Position numbers and translations under genes: made by a program
NCBI GenBank assembly: GCA_021790695.1
Contig: JAJYGJ010000147.1
Location: forward strand, 1-14,601
Direction of reading: 5' to 3'
DNA length: 14,601 nt
Source: Nitrospirota bacterium
Lineage (GTDB): Bacteria; Nitrospirota; Thermodesulfovibrionia; Thermodesulfovibrionales; JdFR-88
Shown here: positions 1 to 5,821 of the stretch, piece after piece
Position numbering within the stretch: position 1 is the stretch's first letter
How the letters are laid out: each line of letters opens with the position of its first letter
The notes under the pieces: model-generated
What the model saw: the letters and a program-made list of their open reading frames with translations, nothing else
What the model was told of the DNA's origin: nothing
The model's database searches: none

Positions 1-406
1 CCCCGCAGAGGGAGCAGCGTTCGTCGAACATCTGGAGCCGCGTCATGTTCCCCAGGAACATGCTGTCATTGGCCGGATAGACGGGCTTGTCCGGGAAATT
101 CTCCACGGCGGCCTGCGTGCCGGCCCCGCACGACATAACTATGATGCAGTCTGTATTGGCCAGCGCCTCCTTGAACGCCTTAAGCTCCACCTTCGTGCCC
201 AGCACCTGGCAGCCCGTCTTTGCGACGAATGCGCCCGTCACCGCGAGCCCCTCGCTCTCCAGAAGCCCCTTCAGCTCGTCAACCTGCTCCTGGCCGCCGG
301 TGGCGCAGAGGGTCGCGCACTCCGAACAGCCGAGCAGGAAAAAGCTTTTATATCTTTTTACGTTCTCCAGCAGCACCTTCCGGTCTTTTTTCCGCGTGAT
401 GATCAT
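1..406 (-). CDS. metV: MetV-type methylenetetrahydrofolate reductase partner protein (3' end outside window)
   Basis: The first 135 residues are visible; the reading frame runs off the left edge without a stop. The sequence looks like the MTHFR C-terminal/MetV zinc- and Fe-S-type family, the partner of MetF in reducing methylene-THF to methyl-THF in the Wood-Ljungdahl methyl branch. Visible cysteines are C27, C30 and C34 (in GCSECATLC), C66, C87, C93 and the pair C131/C134 (CSLCG) at the edge, as expected for a metal- or cluster-binding protein. The ATG at 406-404 follows a strong AGGAGG (427-422), although the spacing of 15 nt is long; a purine run (GAGAGAGA) lies nearer. It starts 21 bp after the folD stop, so it belongs to the same operon. 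metF would be expected further left; that is inference. Full-length family members are about 200 residues, so roughly one third is missing. Confidence 0.85.
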   Translation of the reverse strand, partial: MIITRKKDRKVLLENVKRYKSFFLLGCSECATLCATGGQEQVDELKGLLESEGLAVTGAFVAKTGCQVLGTKVELKAFKEALANTDCIIVMSCGAGTQAAVENFPDKPVYPANDSMFLGNMTRLQMFDERCSLCG

Positions 407-427
407 GGTCTCTCTCTGAAACCTCCT

Positions 428-1330
428 TTATTCAATGCTGAGTCCGGCCGAAAGCACGGTGTTTTTCATGAGCATCGTGATCGTCATCGGCCCGACGCCG
501 CCTGGCACCGGGGTGATGGACCCGGCTATCTCTTTGGCCGCCTCGAAATCGACGTCGCCTTTTAAGATAGGCACCATCCTGCCCGTCTTCTCGCTCTTTT
601 TTTCACCCACCCGGTTTACGCCCACGTCGATCACGCATGCGCCCGGCTTTATCCACTCCGGCTTGACAAGGCCCGGCACGCCGGCCGCGACTATCAGTAT
701 GTCGGCGCGTTTGCAGTGGGCCTCCATGTCCCTGGAGCCGGTATGGACGACGGTAACGGTGGCGTTTGCGCCCTTTGCCTTTTGCATCATCATGATGGCG
801 ATGGGTTTGCCCACTATGTTCGAGCGGCCGACCACCACGACCTCCGCGCCCGATGTAGGCACGCCCGAGCGCATTATCAGCTCCTTTATGCCGGCGGGGG
901 TGCAGGGCGAAAACCTCGCCTCGGAGCCGCCGATGACCAGCCGGCCGATATTGACCGGATGGAAGCAGTCCACGTCCTTGTCCGGGTCTATGGCGTTTAA
1001 GACCCTTTTTTCATTGATGTGCCTGGGAAGCGGGAGCTGGACCAGTATCCCGTGGACCTTCGGGTCCGCGTTATATTTTTCGACGAGGGCGAGGAGGGCG
1101 TCCTCCGGGATGTCCTCGGGCTGGTCGTCCTGCACGGAATAAAAGCCCAGGTCGTGCGCGGTCTTCTGCTTGCCGGTGACGTAGCTTATGCTGGCCGGGT
1201 TTTTGCCCACGAGTATCGTCACGAGGCCGGGGACGAGCCCGTGCTTTTCCTTCATGATCGCAACTTCCTTCTTAAGCTCCTCTCTTATCTCGGCGGCTAT
1301 CCGGTTGCCGTCAATGATGGTTGCTGCCAT
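428..1330 (-). CDS. folD: FolD bifunctional methylene-THF dehydrogenase / methenyl-THF cyclohydrolase
   Basis: A 300-residue cytosolic enzyme interconverting methylene-THF, methenyl-THF and 10-formyl-THF with NADP(H) or NAD(H). Family hallmarks are all present: SYVTGKQK with Y50 and catalytic K54, GILVQLPLP with Q98, the D121 region (KDVDCFHPVN), the Rossmann dinucleotide motif VVGRSNIVGKP (about 166-176), and the C-terminal PVPGGVGPMT signature. Length matches the usual 280-300. The ATG is preceded by AGGAGG at 1346-1341 with 10-nt spacing, the best ribosome binding site in the block. In this setting (metV downstream, cooC upstream) it probably supplies methylene-THF in the acetyl-CoA pathway methyl branch as well as general folate metabolism. 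The former is inferred from gene context. Confidence 0.97.
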   Translation of the reverse strand: MAATIIDGNRIAAEIREELKKEVAIMKEKHGLVPGLVTILVGKNPASISYVTGKQKTAHDLGFYSVQDDQPEDIPEDALLALVEKYNADPKVHGILVQLPLPRHINEKRVLNAIDPDKDVDCFHPVNIGRLVIGGSEARFSPCTPAGIKELIMRSGVPTSGAEVVVVGRSNIVGKPIAIMMMQKAKGANATVTVVHTGSRDMEAHCKRADILIVAAGVPGLVKPEWIKPGACVIDVGVNRVGEKKSEKTGRMVPILKGDVDFEAAKEIAGSITPVPGGVGPMTITMLMKNTVLSAGLSIE

Positions 1331-1340
1331 TGTTTGGAAA

Positions 1341-1346
1341 CCTCCT
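1341..1346 (-). promoter_or_regulatory. Shine-Dalgarno sequence of folD
   Basis: On the minus strand this reads AGGAGG, 10 nt before the folD ATG. It lies after the stop of the putative 14-codon ORF, so folD can initiate independently of upstream translation. Confidence 0.75.
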
Positions 1347-1357
1347 GGAACTTTAAT

Positions 1358-1402
1358 TTAAAAAAAACGGTTAATCTTAAAAAGACGGTTTTTAATCTTC
1401 AT
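1358..1402 (-). CDS. putative 14-residue basic micro-ORF between folE and folD
   Basis: An ATG overlaps the folE stop codon as ATGA and opens a frame for MKIKNRLFKINRFF followed by TAA. AAAAGGAG lies about 7 nt upstream, inside the end of folE, and would serve as a ribosome binding site. The peptide has five basic and no acidic residues and is internally repeated (KIKNRLF then KINRFF) because the DNA is an imperfect tandem repeat. It fills most of the 68-bp gap between folE and folD. It could be a real micropeptide, a translational-coupling or leader device for folD, or chance in an A/T-rich duplicated spacer. No homologue is known to me; the evidence is position and signals only. Confidence 0.3.
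   Translation of the reverse strand: MKIKNRLFKINRFF
1361..1399 (-). repeat. imperfect tandem repeat, two units of 21 and 18 bp
   Basis: Reading the minus strand, AAGATTAA is followed in both units by CCGT and a T run. The unit at 1399-1379 has three additional A residues and a C before its T run compared with the unit at 1378-1361. The tract is A/T-rich against a GC-rich background and encodes the repeated part of the micro-ORF. It has no stable GC stem, so it is not a convincing intrinsic terminator despite the T runs. Confidence 0.7.
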
Positions 1403-1965
1403 CGTTCGCTCCTTTTGCCCACAAGAGAGAGCATCTCCTGCCTGGTGGTGGCCCTGGTCCTGAAGATCCCGCGCACCGCGGACGTGATGGTCTTCGCGCC
1501 GGGTTTTTTTATCCCCCGCATGCTCATGCAGAGGTGCTCGGCTTCTATTATCACCATAGTCCCCTTGGGTCTGACCCGCTCCATTATCAGGTCCGCAAGC
1601 TGGGCGGTGAGCCTCTCCTGCACCTGGGGGCGGTTGGCGAAGTGTTCGAGGGCCTTCGCCAGGTCGCTCAATCCGACGATCCTGCCATCCGGTATGTAGG
1701 CTATGTGGGCCTTGCCGATAAACGGCAGGAGGTGGTGTTCGCAGACCGAATAGAAGGGGATGTCCCGCAGCAGGACCATCTCGTCGTGCGATTCCCCCTC
1801 GATCGGCGTTAAAAGCTCTTCGGCCGGGGCCGCGAGCCCGGAGAATATCTGCTCGCACATCTTCGCCACGCGCTCCGGGGTCTTTCTCAGCCCGGGCCGG
1901 TCCGGATCTTCCCCGATCCCCTCCAGCAACAGGCCCACCGCCTTTTTGATCTTTTCAGCGTTCAA
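1399..1965 (-). CDS. folE: GTP cyclohydrolase I (FolE)
   Basis: Converts GTP to 7,8-dihydroneopterin triphosphate, the first step of tetrahydrofolate synthesis. The 188 residues cover the type I (FolE1) fold. The N-terminal helix ends in the GEDPDRPGLRKTPERVAKM motif (about 18-36). The zinc ligands are recognisable as C75 and H78 in SVCEHHLLPF and C146 in EAEHLCMSMRG, and GLSDLAK and RPQVQERLT follow in the expected order. The start is TTG at 1965-1963, overlapping the TGA of the upstream gene as TTGA; no in-frame ATG lies near the conserved N-terminus, so this start is needed and probably coupled. AAAGGGCGG lies about 11 nt upstream. Placing folE among C1 genes suggests folate cofactor supply is tuned to the acetyl-CoA pathway (inference). 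Confidence 0.96.
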   Translation of the reverse strand: MNAEKIKKAVGLLLEGIGEDPDRPGLRKTPERVAKMCEQIFSGLAAPAEELLTPIEGESHDEMVLLRDIPFYSVCEHHLLPFIGKAHIAYIPDGRIVGLSDLAKALEHFANRPQVQERLTAQLADLIMERVRPKGTMVIIEAEHLCMSMRGIKKPGAKTITSAVRGIFRTRATTRQEMLSLVGKRSER

Positions 1966-2585
1966 TGTTTTTCAACCGCCCTTTTTTCGTTTTCAGGCGC
2001 GCCCGCGGCGACCCGGAGCGTCCTTTTTTCCGTTATGACGCAGTGCATCGGGATATCGTGGGGCGCAAGGGGCAGCCTTCCCTCGTATATCTGGGCCTCG
2101 TAGGCAAGGGCGATAATGGGAACGGATTTGCCGGTTGATTTGTCGGGGCGGGCAAGGAGCCGGTCGTAATATCCCTTCCCGTAGCCGAGCCTGCCGCCAA
2201 AGAGATCAAACGCGACACCCGGCACGATTATTATGTCCGCTTCGGTTATGCCGGCCGCCGGCCCGTTGCCGGACGGCTCCGGTATGGACATGCGGCTTTT
2301 TATCAACTCGGTCATGGACCCGATATGGTATAACGCAAGCTCCCGCCCTTCCACCCTGGGCAGCATCACCCGTTTGCCCGCCCCGAGCGACCATTCGATG
2401 AGCCCGAGCGTATCCGCCTCGTCCCTGAAGGAGGCATAAAACAGCGCCGTTTTCGCCTTACTGAAGGCATCGAGCGCCAGGAGCCTTTCCCCGATGGCCC
2501 GGTCTTTGGCCTTTTTTCTTTTCTCATCCCCGCCGATGAGCCCTCTCCGGGTGAGCGCAAGCCGCCTTATCTCTGTCTTGTCCAT
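1962..2585 (-). CDS. 5-formyltetrahydrofolate cyclo-ligase (methenyl-THF synthetase)
   Basis: ATP-dependent enzyme that returns 5-formyl-THF to 5,10-methenyl-THF, the substrate of FolD. The family signature VPGVAFDLFGGRLGYGKGYYDR is present near residues 120-145, preceded by an N-terminal basic segment (MDKTEIRRLALTRRG) and a PRVEGRELALYHI-like core; 207 residues is a normal length. I prefer the ATG at 2585-2583 because AGGGA sits 9 nt upstream and the family usually begins with a D-K-x-x-(I/L)-R-type segment. A TTG at 2612 would add nine residues and start 12 bp after cooC. The gene ends in TGA overlapping the folE TTG start. It lies between cooC and folE in the presumed C1 operon. Genes of this family have been called fthC, ygfA or mthfs; I leave the symbol blank. 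Confidence 0.93.
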   Translation of the reverse strand: MDKTEIRRLALTRRGLIGGDEKRKKAKDRAIGERLLALDAFSKAKTALFYASFRDEADTLGLIEWSLGAGKRVMLPRVEGRELALYHIGSMTELIKSRMSIPEPSGNGPAAGITEADIIIVPGVAFDLFGGRLGYGKGYYDRLLARPDKSTGKSVPIIALAYEAQIYEGRLPLAPHDIPMHCVITEKRTLRVAAGAPENEKRAVEKH

Positions 2586-2624
2586 ATCATCCGGTCCCTG
2601 GTTTTTATTCAAACAATTCTTTAT

Positions 2625-3416
2625 TCAATTACCGGGGCGGCCGATCCGCCTTTCAATCTCTTCCTTTATCGCCCCCACCTCCCGGCGGAGTTTTTCCGAC
2701 GCGGCGAAAGGCGCCTGCCCCCCGATGTCCGCCTCTATGACGAGAGGGTCGTAGCTTATGGCGCCAAGCAGGGGCATGCCTTCCAGCGCCTTTTCCACGA
2801 ACTGCAGGTCGGCGCCGGATTTTATCTTGTTCGCCACGGCAAAGACTTTTTGCACCCCAAGTTCCAGGGCCATCCCGCGCACCAGGCGCGCGGTCTGCAT
2901 GCTCCTTTGACCGGGCTCCACTACGACGATGAAGGCGTCCACGCCCCGGGCCGTCCCCCTGGTTAAATGTTCGATGCCGGCCTCCATGTCTATCACCACC
3001 ACTTCGTCCCTCTCGGTCATCAGGTGCTTCAGCAGCCTTCTCAAGAGGACGTTTTCCGGGCAGTAGCAGCCGGAGGCCGCCTCCTTGGATTTTCCCGTCG
3101 CCAGGAGCACTGTATTGTTGCCGATCCGGAGCCCGAATTCTTCCGGGATGTCGTCAACACGGGGGTTCAGCCTGTACAAACCGCCCGGCGCTCCAGGCCT
3201 CTGGCCGGTCCTTTCCTCTATGAGCCAGGACATCTCGGCGATGGGCTTCAAAGCGGCAAGCCCTTCGGCCGCCACCCCCAGGGCCGATGCCAGGTTGGCA
3301 TCCGGGTCCGCATCGATTGCCAGGACTTTTTTGCCCTCTTCCCCGTAAAGACGGGCAAGCGTAGCGGCAAGTGTTGTCTTGCCCACGCCTCCTTTGCCGG
3401 TTACCGCGATCTTCAT
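2625..3416 (-). CDS. cooC: CooC-type nickel-insertion ATPase (CO dehydrogenase maturation)
   Basis: A 263-residue SIMIBI/MinD-like P-loop ATPase. The N-terminus MKIAVTGKGGVGKTT is a deviant Walker A motif (G7-T15), followed by VLAIDADPDANLASALG (about 31-47). The CxC pair C117/C119 in SGCYCPEN is the dimer-interface metal-binding motif of CooC/AcsF proteins and separates it from MinD and ParA. VVVIDMEAGIEHLTRGTARGVD (about 139-160) is also characteristic of CooC, and VANKI supplies a nucleotide-base contact. It would load nickel into the CODH C-cluster or acetyl-CoA synthase A-cluster. No cdhA/acsB is in the window, so its client is inferred. It is the first gene of the minus-strand C1 operon. 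There is no Shine-Dalgarno sequence before the ATG, and the -10 element is 9 nt away. Confidence 0.93.
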   Translation of the reverse strand: MKIAVTGKGGVGKTTLAATLARLYGEEGKKVLAIDADPDANLASALGVAAEGLAALKPIAEMSWLIEERTGQRPGAPGGLYRLNPRVDDIPEEFGLRIGNNTVLLATGKSKEAASGCYCPENVLLRRLLKHLMTERDEVVVIDMEAGIEHLTRGTARGVDAFIVVVEPGQRSMQTARLVRGMALELGVQKVFAVANKIKSGADLQFVEKALEGMPLLGAISYDPLVIEADIGGQAPFAASEKLRREVGAIKEEIERRIGRPGN

Positions 3417-3425
3417 GGAATAATC

Positions 3426-3455
3426 ATTCTAACTTTTATAAGGCATTGTTGTCAA
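3426..3455 (-). promoter_or_regulatory. sigma70-type promoter of the cooC-folate-metV operon
   Basis: On the minus strand a perfect -35 TTGACA (3455-3450) is followed by an 18-bp spacer and a -10 TAGAAT (3431-3426, 5 of 6 consensus). Transcription would begin around 3418-3420, within 1-4 nt of the cooC ATG at 3416-3414. This predicts a leaderless or nearly leaderless mRNA, consistent with the missing ribosome binding site. A TATAAA-like string inside the spacer is a weaker alternative -10. Confidence 0.7.
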
Positions 3456-3529
3456 AGAGAAAATCGCCGTTTTTGGCGGGGCTGCGGGCCCCCGGCCCGT
3501 GAAACCCGCGATAGCCCGTGGCCTGCGCC

Positions 3530-3590
3530 CGGCGGTCCGGTCGGCGGCGGCTGGCGGCGCAGGGGAGGCAAACCGGCCAACGGACCGCCG
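3530..3590 (+). other. GC-rich fold-back in the cooC/argD divergent spacer
   Basis: CGGCGGTCCG at 3530-3539 is perfectly complementary to CGGACCGCCG at 3581-3590: a 10-bp stem around a 41-nt GC-rich loop. A competing CCGGT/ACCGG pairing (3537-3541 with 3572-3576) overlaps the stem. On the plus strand the stem is followed by the T-rich stretch CCTTTGCTTTTT, so it could act as a terminator or attenuator ahead of argD if transcription enters from further left. It may equally be a protein-binding or structural element. The loop is long for an intrinsic terminator. Confidence 0.4.
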
Positions 3591-3593
3591 CCT

Positions 3594-3625
3594 TTGCTTT
3601 TTAAACCTGTTTCGGATACTATTAT
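3594..3625 (+). promoter_or_regulatory. candidate promoter of the argD block
   Basis: TTGCTT at 3594-3599 (3 of 6 to -35 consensus) with a 17-bp spacer to TACTAT at 3617-3622, or the better -10 TATTAT at 3620-3625 (5 of 6). Either would start transcription at or within a few nt of the argD ATG at 3631. The -35 is weak, so an activator or another sigma factor is possible. Confidence 0.4.
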
Positions 3626-3630
3626 AAGTT

Positions 3631-4842
3631 ATGGAAATAAATAAGATAATCGAGGATTCCTCGCGCTACCTGATGAACACTTACGGCAGGCTTCCGGTTG
3701 CGCCCAGGAAAGGCAGGGGGGTGAAGCTCTGGTCCGCGGACGGCACCGAATATCTTGATTTCGTCGGCGGCATCGCGGTAAACGTGCTTGGCCACTGCCA
3801 TCCGAGGGTGGTTGTGGCCATCCAGAAGCAGGCCCAGAGGCTCCTTCACGTCTCGAATCTCTATTACATGGAAGACCAGGTGAAGCTTGCGCGTCTCCTG
3901 GTCGAGCATTCTTTCGCGGAAAAGGTCTTTTTTTGCAACTCCGGGACCGAGGCCAATGAAGGGGCGATCAAGCTGGCGCGGAAATTCGCCCGCGACCGTT
4001 TCGGGGAGGGGAGGTTCGGCATAATTACGGCCGTTAATTCCTTCCACGGAAGGACTTACGGGTCGCTTTCGGCCACCGGCCAGACGAAATTCCACAAGGG
4101 TTTTGAACCGATGCTGCCGGGTTTCACATATGTGCCTTTCGGGGACATCGACGCCCTTCGCGAGCTGCTCGAAAAGCCCGGGCCGGACGGCGTATGCGCC
4201 GTGCTCCTGGAGCCCGTGCAGGCCGAGGGCGGCGTAAGGATGCCGCCGCCGGATTATTTCAGTCAGGTGCGGCAGTTGTGCGATTCCTCCGGCGTCCTCC
4301 TCATACTGGATGAGGTGCAGACCGGGATGGGCAGGACGGGAGAGCTTTTCGCATACAAGCACTTCGGCATCAAGCCGGACATCATGACGCTCGCGAAGGG
4401 CCTGGGCGGAGGCGCGCCCATCGGGGCGCTGCTGGCTACCTCGGAAGTCGCCGGGGCCTTCCGGCCGGGTTCGCACGCGGCCACCTTCGGGGGAAACCCC
4501 CTGGTCTGCGCCGCGGCGATAGCGACCATCCAGACGCTGCTCGATGACAACTGTTACATTGTCGAACACGCCAAAATGATGGGGATTTATCTTGCCCAAA
4601 AACTCTCCAGGCTCAAGGAAGTCTTTCCTGAGCAAGTGGCCGGGACGCGGGGGCTGGGGCTCCTTCAGGCGCTGGAGCTTACCGCGCCATGCGCGCCTGT
4701 CGTCATGGGGTGCATCGAACGCGGGCTCCTCGTAAACTGCACGGCCGAAAGGGTGCTCCGGTTCATGCCGCCCCTGATAGTGCAGGAGGCCGAGATAAAC
4801 CAGGCCGTCCAGATCGTCTCTGAAGTCCTTAAAAAGCTATGA
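3631..4842 (+). CDS. argD: acetylornithine aminotransferase (class III PLP enzyme)
   Basis: A 403-residue PLP enzyme converting N-acetylglutamate semialdehyde to N-acetylornithine; family members may also act on succinyldiaminopimelate. Seen in order: MNTYGRLPVAPRKGRG (15-30), YLDFVGGIAVNVLGHCHP (41-58), the phosphate-binding NSGTEANEGAIKLAR (103-117), SFHGRTYGSLSATG (137-150), EPVQAEGG (194-201), LILDEVQTGMGRTG with D227 (224-237), and the Schiff-base lysine K256 in TLAKGLGGGAPIGA. Length is typical. The first ATG gives the canonical N-terminus, but the sequence just upstream (ACTATTATAAGTT) has no ribosome binding site and contains a -10-like element, so a leaderless transcript is likely. 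argF follows. A GABA or succinylornithine transaminase role is less likely given argF next door. Confidence 0.94.
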   Translation: MEINKIIEDSSRYLMNTYGRLPVAPRKGRGVKLWSADGTEYLDFVGGIAVNVLGHCHPRVVVAIQKQAQRLLHVSNLYYMEDQVKLARLLVEHSFAEKVFFCNSGTEANEGAIKLARKFARDRFGEGRFGIITAVNSFHGRTYGSLSATGQTKFHKGFEPMLPGFTYVPFGDIDALRELLEKPGPDGVCAVLLEPVQAEGGVRMPPPDYFSQVRQLCDSSGVLLILDEVQTGMGRTGELFAYKHFGIKPDIMTLAKGLGGGAPIGALLATSEVAGAFRPGSHAATFGGNPLVCAAAIATIQTLLDDNCYIVEHAKMMGIYLAQKLSRLKEVFPEQVAGTRGLGLLQALELTAPCAPVVMGCIERGLLVNCTAERVLRFMPPLIVQEAEINQAVQIVSEVLKKL

Positions 4843-4870
4843 ACCTATCTCAAGACAGGTTCTTTTGAGA
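4841..4870 (+). terminator. possible weak terminator/attenuator in the argD-argF gap
   Basis: GAACCT (4841-4846) pairs with AGGTTC (4857-4862), with two more pairs inside around a TCAA loop, and is followed by TTTT. A mutually exclusive pairing, TCTCAA (4848-4853) with TTGAGA (4865-4870), is also available. The stem is short and AT-containing, so termination would be partial at best. It is the only gap longer than 31 bp in the plus-strand block. Confidence 0.3.
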
Positions 4871-4903
4871 CGGCTTCATGACAAAGGGGTAAACTGCCGG
4901 AAA

Positions 4904-5821
4904 ATGAAAAAGCAAAAGGATTTTCTTGCGCTGTCCGATTTTGACGGGCCCTGGATAGCGGGGCTGCTTGACCGCGCGATTGAGATGGGCAAGTCGCCCG
5001 GCGCGGGCGGCGGCCGCCCCCTGGCAGGAAAGAGCATAGGGCTCGTCTTCGAGAAGGCGTCTACGCGCACGAGGGTCAGTTTCGAGGCCGCCATCTATCA
5101 ACTGGGCGCGCATTCCATTTACATGAACCCCAACGAGATACAGCTTGGGAGGGGCGAGACCGTGGCGGACACGGCCAGGGTCCTGTCGTCCTATCTGGAC
5201 GCCATCATAGTGCGGACCTACGCCCATGAGCGGCTGGAGGAGTTCGCGGGGAACTCCCGCGTGCCGGTGATAAACGCGCTTACGGACAAGCACCATCCCT
5301 GCCAGACGCTGGCCGATCTCATGACGATACTGGAGAAGAAGGGCCGCCTGGCAGGCATCAAGGCGGCCTATATAGGCGACGGCAACAACGTGGCCAATTC
5401 GCTCATAGAAGGGGCGTCGCTCATGAAGATGGACCTTTCCCTCGCCTGCCCGGAGGGGTTCGAGCCGGACCCGCTCATCCTTGAAAAGGCGATGCGTTCG
5501 GCCGGGGGCGAGATCGTGGTGCTCCGGGACCCCAAAGAGGCGGCGGGCATGGCGGACGTCATTTACACGGACGTATGGGTGAGCATGGGCCAGGAGGCCA
5601 ATGCCGGAGAGAAGAAAGACAGGCTCAGGGACTACCAGATAAACGAAGCCCTTCTGGCCTGCGCGAAACCGGACGCCGTCGTGATGCATTGCCTGCCCGC
5701 GCACCGCGGGGAGGAGATAACCTCCGGCGTAATGGACGGCCCCCGCAGCGTCGTCTTCGAGCAGGCCGCAAACAGGCTCCATACGGGCAAGGCCCTCCTC
5801 GAGAGGCTCATGGCCTCCTGA
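4904..5821 (+). CDS. argF: ornithine carbamoyltransferase
   Basis: Joins carbamoyl phosphate and ornithine to citrulline. The 305-residue product has the carbamoyl-phosphate loop STRTR (53-57) in FEKASTRTRVSFE, the HPCQTLADLMT motif (131-141), DGNNVANS, DVWVSMGQE (223-231), and the ornithine-loop HCLP (262-265) in MHCLPAHRGEEI; FEQAANRLHTGKALL closes the protein. These separate OTCase from aspartate carbamoyltransferase. I chose the ATG at 4904 (MKKQKDF) for normal family length; the frame stays open to a TTG at 4865 that adds 13 unconserved residues. AAAGGGG lies about 12 nt upstream. The stop overlaps the rnj start by one base (TGATG). Its co-substrate carbamoyl phosphate is made by CarAB, encoded on the opposite strand in the same window. 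Confidence 0.96.
   Translation: MKKQKDFLALSDFDGPWIAGLLDRAIEMGKSPGAGGGRPLAGKSIGLVFEKASTRTRVSFEAAIYQLGAHSIYMNPNEIQLGRGETVADTARVLSSYLDAIIVRTYAHERLEEFAGNSRVPVINALTDKHHPCQTLADLMTILEKKGRLAGIKAAYIGDGNNVANSLIEGASLMKMDLSLACPEGFEPDPLILEKAMRSAGGEIVVLRDPKEAAGMADVIYTDVWVSMGQEANAGEKKDRLRDYQINEALLACAKPDAVVMHCLPAHRGEEITSGVMDGPRSVVFEQAANRLHTGKALLERLMAS

Noticed and set aside
1361..1399. Intrinsic terminator between folE and folD, from T runs on the minus strand
   Set aside because: The T runs are not preceded by a GC-rich stem; pairing is limited to A-T, and the downstream gene has a strong ribosome binding site in the same operon.
3460..3630. Cobalamin or other known riboswitch in the divergent spacer
   Set aside because: The GC-rich pairing is present, but I could not find a conserved riboswitch core, and the predicted transcripts for both genes start downstream of it.
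3622..4635. 337-codon open frame on the minus strand
   Set aside because: Antisense shadow of argD; no family features and poor start context.
4865..4903. TTG start extending argF by 13 residues
   Set aside because: The added residues are not conserved in the family, and ATG at 4904 gives the normal 305-residue length.
5575..5820. Upstream extension of the RNase J frame through argF
   Set aside because: These 82 codons overlap the conserved end of argF in another frame, and RNase J homology begins only at the ATG near 5821.
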